Positions 8,636-17,013 of a stretch of DNA of 32,286 bases are shown one piece after another. Every line of letters starts with the position of its first letter. The stretch's first letter is position 1. A program made the translations under genes and the position numbers. This stretch comes from an uncultured Blautia sp. (GTDB lineage: Bacteria; Bacillota; Clostridia; Lachnospirales; Lachnospiraceae). The notes under the pieces were generated by a model. That model was not told where the DNA came from. It saw only the letters and a program-made list of their open reading frames with translations, and made no database searches. The stretch is taken from positions 1 through 32,286 of the forward strand of contig CALIZJ010000234.1 in the NCBI GenBank assembly GCA_938028845.1, in the 5' to 3' direction.

Positions 8636-10630
8636 TCAGAAAATCAAACTTCCTACCTGATAAAACAAAACTGCCGCCAGGTAAGCAAAGATAAGCTGGA
8701 ATACCACCATCTTTGCTGTAAAAGACCAGGAATTGCTTTCTTTTTTTATGGTTCCCACAGTAGCCATACAAGGGGTGTAAAGGAGACAGAACACCATCAG
8801 CGCGTAGGCATTGACCGGTCCAAAACCATAGGATGCCAAAATCGCACTCATCTCTCCCATTCCTGCCGCTGAATTGATGTTGGCAATGCCAAAAAGGACT
8901 GCCATGCTGGAAACCACTACCTCTTTTGCGGAAAGTCCTGCAATAAGGGAAACACCGATCTGCCACAGGCCCATTCCTGCCGGTGCCAGCACCGGCTCCA
9001 GCCAGCGCCCTAATACAGCGCCAAAGCTGTCCTGCACATCCGTCACCAGACCATGAATTCCAAAATTCAGCACGAACCACACCACAATGGAAGCCACAAA
9101 GATCGTCGTTCCTGCCTTGCTTAAATAATCTTTTACCTTTTCCCATACATAAATGGCAATGGTACGGGCGTTTGGCATTTTATATTCCGGCAGCTCCATA
9201 AGAAGGGTTCCTGCACTCTCTCCCTTTTTTATCTTTCCGAGAACTAAAGCAAGCAAAATAGCTGCCACAAGCCCTAAAGCGTACAGGGAAAAGGCAACCA
9301 GCGCCGCACATTCCGGGAAGAAGATAGAGGAAAAAAGCACATAAATGGGAAGTCTTGCAGAGCAGGACATAAAAGGGGTAAGAAGGATCGTCCGTTTCCT
9401 GTCCTCCTCCTTCTCCAAAGTCCTGGTAGCCATAACAGCCGGAACCGTACATCCAAAGCCTAAAACCATAGGCAAAAATGCTTTTCCGGAAAGTCCTACT
9501 TTCCCCATGATCCCATCCATGACATAGGCCACACGTGCCATATAACCGCTGTCCTCTAAAATTCCAAGAGCCAAAAACAAAATAAAAATATTCGGCAGGA
9601 AAGTAAGGATACCGCCCACACCGGAGATCACACCATCCACCACAAGGGATACTACCCAGTCAGAGGCATGAAGACTGGTAAGCAAAGCAGAGGCTCCGGC
9701 AAGCAGTTCATCAAGCCCGATCTCAAAAATTCCTTTCACTGCATCCCCAATGGTAAAGGTAAGGAAAAATACCAGTGCCATGATTCCAAGGAAAACCGGG
9801 ACGCCCCAGAACTCATGAGTGAGGATCTTATCCACACGGTCGGTTTTTCCTTCGTTTGAAGCATTCTTATAGAAAAGAACCTCTTCCACAACTTCTTCAA
9901 TGTAATTATATTTTTGATTAATAATCTCTTTTTCGTAGCTTTTATCCAGGATATCCGGTGCGTCCAGAGGGTATTCCTTTTTCGTCTCTTCGTCGTCTTC
10001 CAAAAGCTTCACTGCAGTCCAGCGAAGATAGTTAAGATCCGGATATTTTTCCTTTAAAAGAATTTGGAGTTTCTCAATCTTCTCCTCCAGATCCGGCGAA
10101 TATTTCAGCACCTGGCTTTTCGTATCCTCCTCAAAGTGATGCTCCACTGCATGGAGAAGAACATTCAGTCCCGTACGTTTTCTTGCAGATACCGGCACCA
10201 CAGGGATGTGGCCCAGCATTTCCGGAAGGCGGTGATTGTCAATCTCCATTCCCCGTTCTTTCACCACGTCCATCATATTTAATGCCAGGATCACCGGTTT
10301 CCCAAGCTCTAAAAGCTGCATGGTCAGATACAGATTTCTCTCCAAAGAAGAGGCATCCACAACATTGACGATCACGTCTATGTCATCTTCCATTACACAT
10401 TTGCGCGAAACCTTTTCCTCAATGGAATAGGACGTCAGACTGTAGATTCCCGGAAGATCCACAAGGTTCAGCTTTTTCCCCTTATAAGTAACCGTTCCTT
10501 CCTTTTTCTCCACCGTTACCCCAGGCCAGTTTGCCACCTTAAGATTTGCTCCTGTTAAAGCGTTAAAAAGTGTGGTCTTTCCACAGTTAGGATTTCCCAC
10601 AAAGGCTACGCGAATGGCTTGCTCACTCAT
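8636..10630 (-). CDS. feoB: Ferrous iron transporter FeoB
   Basis: Membrane Fe(II) transporter, 664 aa. The cytoplasmic N-terminal GTPase has G1 GNPNCGKT (residues 12-19), G3 DLPG (58-61) and G4 NMMD (118-121). A helical spacer follows to about residue 270, then a multi-span membrane domain with the two Gate regions, including the conserved Cys in FMSCSARLPIYVLF. The length is slightly shorter than E. coli FeoB, as is usual in Clostridia. The start overlaps the end of feoA by 8 bases. It is followed by the radical SAM gene after 20 bases. No separate FeoC-like gene is present. Confidence 0.96.
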   Translation of the reverse strand: MSEQAIRVAFVGNPNCGKTTLFNALTGANLKVANWPGVTVEKKEGTVTYKGKKLNLVDLPGIYSLTSYSIEEKVSRKCVMEDDIDVIVNVVDASSLERNLYLTMQLLELGKPVILALNMMDVVKERGMEIDNHRLPEMLGHIPVVPVSARKRTGLNVLLHAVEHHFEEDTKSQVLKYSPDLEEKIEKLQILLKEKYPDLNYLRWTAVKLLEDDEETKKEYPLDAPDILDKSYEKEIINQKYNYIEEVVEEVLFYKNASNEGKTDRVDKILTHEFWGVPVFLGIMALVFFLTFTIGDAVKGIFEIGLDELLAGASALLTSLHASDWVVSLVVDGVISGVGGILTFLPNIFILFLALGILEDSGYMARVAYVMDGIMGKVGLSGKAFLPMVLGFGCTVPAVMATRTLEKEEDRKRTILLTPFMSCSARLPIYVLFSSIFFPECAALVAFSLYALGLVAAILLALVLGKIKKGESAGTLLMELPEYKMPNARTIAIYVWEKVKDYLSKAGTTIFVASIVVWFVLNFGIHGLVTDVQDSFGAVLGRWLEPVLAPAGMGLWQIGVSLIAGLSAKEVVVSSMAVLFGIANINSAAGMGEMSAILASYGFGPVNAYALMVFCLLYTPCMATVGTIKKESNSWSFTAKMVVFQLIFAYLAAVLFYQVGSLIF

Positions 10631-10853
10631 TTTGACAGCCCTCCACTTCTATGCCCTTTGCGATATCCCGGCCTACCGCCCACCTGGTGCCCCGCACCCG
10701 GATAATGGTAGAGCCGCTTTTTTTCTGATTCAGTATCTGGATGCGGGTTCCTTCCAGGATTCCAAGCGCTTCCAGTCTTCTCTGTATTTTTTCCTGTTCC
10801 AGTATCTTTTTCACATGATACCACTTTCCCTTTTGTGTGTCCAATAACGTCAT
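10623..10853 (-). CDS. feoA: FeoA-domain protein
   Basis: Small SH3-like FeoA protein (76 aa), the cytoplasmic partner of FeoB in Fe(II) uptake. The pattern LEALGILEGTRIQILNQKKSGSTIIRVRGTRWAVGRDIAKGIEV is the typical FeoA fold signature. The frame is open up to 10982, but AGGAGG lies 5 bases before the ATG at 10853 and the upstream part lies within the promoter region, so 10853 is the start. It overlaps feoB by 8 bases. It is the first gene of the operon, behind a consensus promoter and two palindromes. Confidence 0.92.
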   Translation of the reverse strand: MTLLDTQKGKWYHVKKILEQEKIQRRLEALGILEGTRIQILNQKKSGSTIIRVRGTRWAVGRDIAKGIEVEGCQNE

Positions 10854-10880
10854 ACCTGCCTCCTCATGATGAAAAGTATC

Positions 10881-10902
10881 TATTGACAAACTTTTTTCAA
10901 TA
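10881..10902. promoter_or_regulatory. Inverted repeat over the feoA transcription start, candidate operator
   Basis: Arms TATTGA and TCAATA are separated by 10 bases (CAAACTTTTT) and lie just downstream of the feoA -10 box, covering the expected start of transcription. A repressor bound here would block the promoter. The arms do not match the Fur or DtxR consensus that I know, so the binding protein is unknown. Confidence 0.4.
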
Positions 10903-10907
10903 AAGAA

Positions 10908-10937
10908 ATTATATTCCAGGGTCCGGGAGACTGTCAA
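10908..10937 (-). promoter_or_regulatory. Sigma-A promoter of the feoA operon
   Basis: On the minus strand TTGACA (10937-10932) and TATAAT (10913-10908) are both perfect and 18 bases apart. It directs transcription into feoA, with an mRNA start expected near 10900 and a leader of about 45 bases. This is the only strong promoter I found for the seven-gene operon. Confidence 0.85.
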
Positions 10938-10942
10938 GTTAC

Positions 10943-10964
10943 TGTTTATGCTTCTGCATAAACA
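10943..10964. repeat. 22-bp palindrome upstream of the feoA -35 box
   Basis: Perfect 9-bp arms TGTTTATGC and GCATAAACA are separated by TTCT. The palindrome lies 5 bases upstream of the feoA -35 and about 32 bases upstream of the divergent crp-like -35, so it could serve either promoter as an activator or operator site. There is no U-tract, so it is unlikely to be a terminator. Confidence 0.5.
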
Positions 10965-10996
10965 ATGACGAATTTTCTCCACATAAAAAGCCTGTA

Positions 10997-11025
10997 TTGT
11001 CTTTTTCGCCCCTATGGCTTACAAT
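10997..11025 (+). promoter_or_regulatory. Promoter of the Crp/Fnr regulator gene
   Basis: TTGTCT (10997-11002) and TACAAT (11020-11025) are separated by 17 bases on the plus strand. The expected mRNA start is near 11032, giving a leader of about 43 bases before the ATG at 11075. The promoter is divergent from feoA. Confidence 0.7.
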
Positions 11026-11074
11026 AATACAAAATGGATAAACAAAGAATCTTTAAAAAGAGCGGAGATAAAAT

Positions 11075-11755
11075 ATGAAAACAGATGAATACAAAGATTT
11101 TTTCCAGACCCTTCCCTTTTGGGAACATATGAACCAAGAAGAAAAAGCCCTTCTCCTTTCCAGTGTACGGGAAGCCCATTATCCGGCAGGAGCAGCCGTG
11201 CAATCCGGAGAACAGCAGTGTCTCGGCACCCTTTTTCTCTTAAAGGGTATCCTTCGGGTTTACCTTCTTTCCGCCCAGGGAAAGGAAGCCACCCTTTACC
11301 GTCTTCGGGACGGGGATGTGTGTACCTTATCCGCTTCCTGTATGCTCTCTGCCATAACCTTTGACGTACAGATTGACGCGGAAACAGACTGTGACCTTTT
11401 GATTATTCCTGCCGCCATCTTCTCCCAGCTTATGAAGCAGAATATCTATATAGAAAATTTTGCCTATAAGCTTACCACAGAGCATTTTTCCGATGTTATC
11501 GCCGGGATCGAGCGTACCTTTTTCTTAAGCCTTCCCCAGAGAATCGCCGCCTTTCTCCTGGATGAAGCGGCGGAGGACGGAGCAGATACCCTCGCCATAA
11601 CAAAAGAAAACCTGGCACGTTCCATCGGAAGCGCCAGGGAAGCAGTCAGCCGGGCGTTAAAGCAGCTAAGCCAGGACGGCTGTATTGAGGTTTCCCGGGG
11701 AGGAATCCGGCTGCTTGATAAATCCAGGCTGTATCATATGCTGAATACTTTTTGA
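11075..11755 (+). CDS. Crp/Fnr-family transcriptional regulator
   Basis: 226 aa. The N-terminal cyclic nucleotide-binding-like beta-barrel (residues about 15-125; LFLLKGILRVYLLSAQGKEATLYRLRDGDVC) is followed by a dimer helix and a Crp-type helix-turn-helix at about 170-215 (ITKENLARSIGSAREAVSRALKQLSQDGCIEV). Cys residues are scattered (C49, C78, C84 region) without the N-terminal cluster of E. coli Fnr, so a 4Fe-4S oxygen sensor of that type is not evident. It is convergent with trxBA and divergent from feoA, pointing to a redox or iron stress role. The start is supported by GCGGAGATAAAAT before the ATG. The effector is unknown. Confidence 0.9.
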   Translation: MKTDEYKDFFQTLPFWEHMNQEEKALLLSSVREAHYPAGAAVQSGEQQCLGTLFLLKGILRVYLLSAQGKEATLYRLRDGDVCTLSASCMLSAITFDVQIDAETDCDLLIIPAAIFSQLMKQNIYIENFAYKLTTEHFSDVIAGIERTFFLSLPQRIAAFLLDEAAEDGADTLAITKENLARSIGSAREAVSRALKQLSQDGCIEVSRGGIRLLDKSRLYHMLNTF

Positions 11756-11791
11756 CCCTTTCTTTACCGGTATGCCAAAGAAAGGATCCCT

Positions 11792-11828
11792 GCCTTTTGG
11801 AAGAGATTATTCTTCCAAAAGGCTTTTT
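11792..11828 (+). terminator. Terminator of the Crp/Fnr gene, inside the 3' end of trxA
   Basis: The 13-bp stem GCCTTTTGGAAGA / TCTTCCAAAAGGC, with a short loop, is followed on the plus strand by TTTTT. The stem spans the trxA stop codon (11807-11809), so one arm also encodes the last trxA codons. There is no U-tract on the minus strand. A second inverted repeat, CCTTTCTTT / AAAGAAAGG, lies at 11757-11785 and may help stop read-through. Confidence 0.75.
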
Positions 11829-12109
11829 AATTTATCCTTTGCCGTAAGGCCCACAATACGGTTTACTTCTTTTCCGCCTTTAAAGATCAGCATGGTGGGA
11901 ATACTCATGATCCCATACTGCTGTGCAAGGCCCGGCTCCTGATCTACGTCTACTTTTCCTACTGCATACCCTTCGTTAGCCAGTTCTTCCACAATAGGAG
12001 CCTGACGCATACATGGTCCGCACCAGGTTGCCCAAAAATCCACCATTACCGGTTTCTCTGACTGCAATACCTCTGCTTCAAAATTCTGTGCTGTAATCAC
12101 TTTAGCCAT
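11807..12109 (-). CDS. trxA: Thioredoxin
   Basis: Disulfide reductant of 100 aa, cytoplasmic. The active site WATWCGPC has C30 and C33, and the cis-proline loop reads SIPTM. AAAGGAG is 8 bases before the ATG. It follows trxB after 67 bases in the same direction, so TrxB is its likely reductase. The last codons overlap the terminator hairpin of the convergent regulator gene. Confidence 0.96.
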   Translation of the reverse strand: MAKVITAQNFEAEVLQSEKPVMVDFWATWCGPCMRQAPIVEELANEGYAVGKVDVDQEPGLAQQYGIMSIPTMLIFKGGKEVNRIVGLTAKDKLKSLLEE

Positions 12110-12176
12110 ATCTGTTTTCTCCTTTCATTGTCCGCCTCTTTATCCGGGGCTGATCTTCTTATGATTTTTCAATTTT

Positions 12177-13076
12177 TTATTTGTTTCTTTGTCTTACATA
12201 CTTGCCTGCACTGATCCCAGCCTGGGCTCCCTCGTAAACTGCTTTCGCCACCTGGAGCAGCCCGCCTGTACAATCCCCTGCAGCGAACAGTCCAGGAATA
12301 GTGGTCTGCATTTCTTCATCTACTTTAACATTTCCTTTTTCCGTCAGTTCCGCACCCATCTGACGGGCAATCTCCGTGCTTCCGGCCGTTCCTATCGCCA
12401 CAAACACGCCGTCCGCCGGGACGAGCACCTCCGGACTGCTATCTGTTCCCTGGACAGATACATCACTTTTTAACTTAATGCCGGAAACCTTATCTTCCCC
12501 TTCGATGGACTGGATCTTCATAGTATTGACTGTCAGGGAGTGATCCTTTGAAAATTCCGGTTCTTTTCCGTCTGTGTAAATCGTAACATTTTCTGTCACA
12601 TTGGCAAGTTCCTCTGCCTCGTGAAGGGCGAAATCGCTGTTTCCCAGAACCGCAACATTTTTTCCTCTGTAGAAAAAAGCATCACATATGGCACAGTAGC
12701 TCACACCTCTGCCTTCTAATTCTTTTACTCCGGGGATTTTAGGCGTTTTCCTGCTGCTCCCTGTGGCAAGGATTACGCTTTCTGCTTCTAAGGTTCCTGC
12801 TGTAGTGTGTACCTTGAAGGTATCAAAACCGCCCATTCCCAATACCTGGGCTTCTAAAAAGCGTACCCCCAGCTCCTTTGCCTGCCGGATTCCCCGCTCA
12901 TGGAGTTCCTTTCCGGAAAGTGGAGCCTCCAGACCATAATAATTTTCTATCTTCTCTGCCTTTTCCAGTCCGCCGAAGCCGTTATGGATCACAAGGGGCT
13001 CCAGATTTCCTCTTGCCGCATACAGCGCTGCGGAAATTCCTGCCGGGCCGGAGCCAATGATTATCACTCTTTCCAT
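12177..13076 (-). CDS. trxB: Thioredoxin reductase-like flavoprotein, lacking canonical NADPH motifs
   Basis: FAD-dependent disulfide reductase of 299 aa. The FAD motif GSGPAG (residues 8-13), the redox pair C128/C131 in SYCAICDAFF, and the C-terminal GLFAAGDCTGG are present. The second Rossmann motif is unusual: the usual GGGNSA/GGGDSA is GNSDFA (145-150), and the HRRxxxR motif that binds the NADPH phosphate is replaced by YTDGKEPEF (167-175). The GGQL of classical TrxB reads GGLE. The family therefore resembles ferredoxin-dependent or other NADPH-independent reductases of Clostridia more than E. coli TrxB. A GTG at 13088 is in frame, but the ATG at 13076 has better AGGTG spacing. It is paired with trxA downstream. 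Confidence 0.88.
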   Translation of the reverse strand: MERVIIIGSGPAGISAALYAARGNLEPLVIHNGFGGLEKAEKIENYYGLEAPLSGKELHERGIRQAKELGVRFLEAQVLGMGGFDTFKVHTTAGTLEAESVILATGSSRKTPKIPGVKELEGRGVSYCAICDAFFYRGKNVAVLGNSDFALHEAEELANVTENVTIYTDGKEPEFSKDHSLTVNTMKIQSIEGEDKVSGIKLKSDVSVQGTDSSPEVLVPADGVFVAIGTAGSTEIARQMGAELTEKGNVKVDEEMQTTIPGLFAAGDCTGGLLQVAKAVYEGAQAGISAGKYVRQRNK

Positions 13077-13083
13077 AGTATGT

Positions 13084-13149
13084 GTCACCTACCTTTTTCT
13101 TAGTCTATAATATACAGGATCCCTCATCCTATTTCTGTGACCTAGTCAC
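13084..13149 (-). promoter_or_regulatory. trxB promoter with a Crp/Fnr-like palindrome near -42
   Basis: On the minus strand a TATTAT -10 box (13112-13107) has no good -35 at 17 bases (GAAATA). The perfect repeat GTGAC-CTA-GTCAC (13137-13149) is centred about 42-43 bases before the expected start near 13100, where class II Crp/Fnr activators bind. A further GTCAC pentamer lies at 13084-13088. The alternative reading, -35 TTGTCA with the palindrome in the spacer, would make it a repressor site. Confidence 0.45.
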
Positions 13150-13176
13150 TGACAAACACTGTACTATACAATACAA

Positions 13177-13203
13177 CAAGCCCCGGTAAATTTCCAGGGC
13201 TTG
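13177..13203 (-). terminator. Hairpin after pxpA, probable operon terminator
   Basis: CAAGCCC / GGGCTTG arms plus inner GG/CC pairing enclose a TAAATTT loop. On the minus strand the tail reads TTGTATTGTAT, moderately U-rich. It lies about 110 bases after the pxpA stop and before the trxB promoter. The tail is weak, so confidence is moderate. Confidence 0.45.
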
Positions 13204-13238
13204 TAATATATTCAATATAACAGAAAACTATTCGCGTC

Positions 13239-13259
13239 ACTGGTCACACAGTGACCAGT
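13239..13259. repeat. 21-bp perfect palindrome between pxpA and trxB
   Basis: Arms ACTGGTCAC and GTGACCAGT are separated by ACA. It contains the same GTCAC/GTGAC pentamer as the trxB-proximal palindrome, and a further GTCAC is at 13236-13240. It could be a second regulator site or a structural hairpin after pxpA; no U-tract follows on the minus strand. Confidence 0.5.
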
Positions 13260-13313
13260 AACGGGCAATTTGGCATTTACAGCCTGGTTACAGATGAATA
13301 GGCTCCCACAGCT

Positions 13314-14081
13314 TTATACGATCTCATCCAGTGAGCAGATAGTAATCCCTTCTTCCGTAAGGGTCTTACGGATCCTCTCCACAAAAGCAAGAGCTTTTGC
13401 TCCGTCTCCGTGGACACATACAGAGTCCGCTTCAATGGGGATGTCTTTTCCGGTGATGGCTGTGACTTTTTTCTCTTTTACCATGCGGATAACACGGGTA
13501 ATCGCTTCATCCTCATCGGTGATCATAGCCCCTTCTTTTCTTCTGTCCACAAGGGTACCGTCTTCTTCATAGGCACGGTCTGCAAAAACCTCCTGGGCAG
13601 TACGAAGTCCCATATCTAAAGCCGCTCTTGAGAGTTCCCCGCCGGAAAGGGCAAGGACGATAAGGTTCTTGTCAAACTCATAGATCGCTTCACAGATTGC
13701 TTTGGAAAGGGCATAATCCTTGGCTGCCATATTATAGAAAGCTCCATGCGGCTTTACATGCTGAAGGGTCATACCCTGGGCTTTGCAAAAGCCATAAAGG
13801 GCGCCTAACTGATACAGGGTATAAGCTTTTGCTTCCGGTCCGCTTACGTTCATATTCCTTCTGCCAAAGCCCATAAGATCCGGAAATCCCGGATGTGCGC
13901 CCACGCGGATGCCTGCTTCCTTTGCTCTGGCTACTGTCTTTTCCATTACCACCGGGTCGGATGCATGATAGCCGCACGCTACGTTCGCGGAGGTGATAAG
14001 AGGAATGATCTTATCGTCAGATCCGAGGGTATAGCGTCCAAAGCTCTCTCCCAGATCGCTGTTTAAATCCACTCTGTACAT
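13314..14081 (-). CDS. pxpA: 5-oxoprolinase subunit PxpA (LamB/YcsF family)
   Basis: 255 aa LamB/YcsF-family protein. With PxpB and PxpC it forms the prokaryotic ATP-dependent 5-oxoprolinase, opening 5-oxoproline (pyroglutamate) to glutamate. Family motifs present are VDLNSDLGESFG (start), SANVACGYHASDP, GAHPGFPDLMGFGRR and HVKPHGAFYN, with the acidic and histidine residues thought to bind metal or substrate. GGAGG lies before the ATG. It is the last gene of the operon, 14 bases after accC. The exact lactam substrate in this operon is unproven. Confidence 0.92.
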   Translation of the reverse strand: MYRVDLNSDLGESFGRYTLGSDDKIIPLITSANVACGYHASDPVVMEKTVARAKEAGIRVGAHPGFPDLMGFGRRNMNVSGPEAKAYTLYQLGALYGFCKAQGMTLQHVKPHGAFYNMAAKDYALSKAICEAIYEFDKNLIVLALSGGELSRAALDMGLRTAQEVFADRAYEEDGTLVDRRKEGAMITDEDEAITRVIRMVKEKKVTAITGKDIPIEADSVCVHGDGAKALAFVERIRKTLTEEGITICSLDEIV

Positions 14082-14095
14082 TTTCTCTTCCTCCT

Positions 14096-15442
<1,347 letters not shown>

Positions 15443-15465
15443 TGCTCCAACCTCCTTCTTGGTTT

Positions 15466-15909
15466 CTATAATTTCTTCACGCGGAATAAAGGCTGACCAT
15501 ATTCTACCTTCTGTTCGTTGCTCACAAGGACTGCTTCGATCTCACAGTCAAACTCGCTTTGGATCTCATTCATCAGCTTCATGGCTTCCAGGATGCACAC
15601 GGTCTGTCCGTTCTTTACCTGGTCTCCCACTTTTACAAAAGCCGGGGCATCCGGAGCCGGTGCGGAATAAAAGGTTCCCACGATCGGAGAGGTGATAAAC
15701 AGCTTCTCATCCTCTTCTGTCTCTTCCTTGGCCGGCATTTCCGCTGCCGCGGGAGCCGGCGGAACTGCCGCACCCATTCCCGGTGCCACGATAGGCGGAT
15801 GATCCAGCTTACTCATTGTGATCTTTACGTCTCCCTCTTTTATGGTAAACTCCGTTAATGAAGAGTTTTCAATGATCTTTACCAAACCTTCGATTTTTTC
15901 TAAATCCAT
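15466..15909 (-). CDS. accB: Biotin carboxyl carrier protein (AccB-like)
   Basis: 147 aa carrier with an N-terminal 35-residue segment, an Ala/Pro-rich linker (about 38-65) and a C-terminal biotinyl domain. The biotin attachment site is K111 in EAMKLMNE. The frame is open to 16005, but the ATG at 15909 follows AAGGAG by 8 bases and gives the typical MDLEKIEGLVKIIE start. It lies between pxpC (98 bases upstream) and accC (23 bases downstream). The order carrier-carboxylase beside KipI/KipA-type genes mirrors the domains of urea carboxylase. Confidence 0.93.
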   Translation of the reverse strand: MDLEKIEGLVKIIENSSLTEFTIKEGDVKITMSKLDHPPIVAPGMGAAVPPAPAAAEMPAKEETEEDEKLFITSPIVGTFYSAPAPDAPAFVKVGDQVKNGQTVCILEAMKLMNEIQSEFDCEIEAVLVSNEQKVEYGQPLFRVKKL

Positions 15910-16007
15910 TCGTATATCTCCTTTTCTATCATTTCTTCCCTCTTGCTGACGCACTGGCCGCGTCAATAATGGTAGATGTGAAAGTTTACTTTCACACTTC
16001 CCCACTG

Positions 16008-17012
16008 CTATTCAAAAAGCTTTCTAAGCCTTTTCGCCACCAGCCGGCATTCCAGGACTTCCTTGCAGGGCTGATGGATCACTTTGCGCATTTCATCCAG
16101 CTCTTTTACCTCTTCCAGATAAAGTCTCTGGGCTTCCTGTACGGAAATTGGCTGAAAACGTATTTTATGGTCTGTTTTCCGCTGGACAAGCTTAGGGATA
16201 TCCACGGAAGCAACCGTAGCAATCTTTGCATAGCCGCCTGTGGTCTGCCTGTCTGATAAAAGAATGATCGGCTTTCCATGGGAAGGTACCTGTATGGAGC
16301 CAAAGGCAATGCCGTCCGAAATAATATCCGATGTTTCCTTCGGTGCGATAAACGGTCCTTCCAGCCTGCAGCCCATCCTGTCAAAGTCGCTTGTCACTAT
16401 ATATTCACTGTTTAAAAATGTCTCGATTCCTTGTTTGCTGAACACATCATCCTGGGGGCCCATCACTACCCGAAGCACTGCTTCCTCCTGATCAAATTCA
16501 TCCAAGGTCAGCTTTCTGGAAAGGAAGAAGGGAAGATAACGTCTTTTAATGCGGAAATTCATATAATCTCCTGCCTGAAGCTTTCTTCCTTTAAATCCTC
16601 CGATACCGCTCTTCATATTCGTACACCGGCTTCCCATCACCACAGGAATGTCCAGATAGCTGGAGAAGGCAATATACCCTCTGCTTCCTGTCCTTGCACT
16701 GGAAAACTTAAGGATATCTCCCTTATTCATATAGATCGCAGTGTACATAGGCGCCGGATCTCCGTTAATGGTAGGCTGAAAATCCCCGCCGGTAATAGCA
16801 ATGATGGTAGCAGAGGTAAATTCCAGGGTAGGTCCGATCAAGGTAAACTCCAGTACCGCCTCATTCTCTGGATTGTCCAAGAGCAGATTTGCGATTTTAA
16901 AGGAGCGCACATCCATGACACCGGCTACGGAAAATCCCTGGCTCTGGTATCCGGTCCGGCCCAGATCCTGTACTGTCGTCAGCATGCCGCCTTTTAATAT
17001 GCGAATTCCCAT
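16008..17012 (-). CDS. pxpC: 5-oxoprolinase subunit PxpC (KipA / AHS2 carboxyltransferase family)
   Basis: 334 aa protein of the KipA/AHS2 family, the second half of the urea carboxylase carboxyltransferase domain. Motifs are VQDLGRTGYQSQGFSVAGVMD near the start, AITGGDFQPTING, the central SSYLDIPVVMGSRCTN, and the C-terminal PSHGKPIILLSDRQTTGGY. An upstream frame extends to 17054, but the ATG at 17012 lies one base after the pxpB stop with AAGGAGAGG inside the end of pxpB, so the two genes are coupled. It works with PxpB as the ATP-dependent part of 5-oxoprolinase; in urea carboxylase the same fold transfers CO2 from biotin. Confidence 0.93.
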   Translation of the reverse strand: MGIRILKGGMLTTVQDLGRTGYQSQGFSVAGVMDVRSFKIANLLLDNPENEAVLEFTLIGPTLEFTSATIIAITGGDFQPTINGDPAPMYTAIYMNKGDILKFSSARTGSRGYIAFSSYLDIPVVMGSRCTNMKSGIGGFKGRKLQAGDYMNFRIKRRYLPFFLSRKLTLDEFDQEEAVLRVVMGPQDDVFSKQGIETFLNSEYIVTSDFDRMGCRLEGPFIAPKETSDIISDGIAFGSIQVPSHGKPIILLSDRQTTGGYAKIATVASVDIPKLVQRKTDHKIRFQPISVQEAQRLYLEEVKELDEMRKVIHQPCKEVLECRLVAKRLRKLFE

Positions 17013-17013
17013 C

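Noticed and set aside
8616..9146. A 176-residue minus-strand open frame overlapping feoB
   Set aside because: It is a shifted frame of the FeoB membrane domain, rich in Gly, Cys and Trp, with no family pattern; FeoB is intact.
10854..10982. Extended N-terminus for FeoA
   Set aside because: The extension would be encoded across the consensus promoter and its start region; the ATG at 10853 has an ideal AGGAGG.
15910..16005. Extended N-terminus for the biotin carrier protein
   Set aside because: The extra 32 residues do not look like the family and the internal ATG has a strong ribosome site.
16431..16997. A 188-residue plus-strand open frame
   Set aside because: Antisense to pxpC, which carries full KipA motifs; composition looks random.
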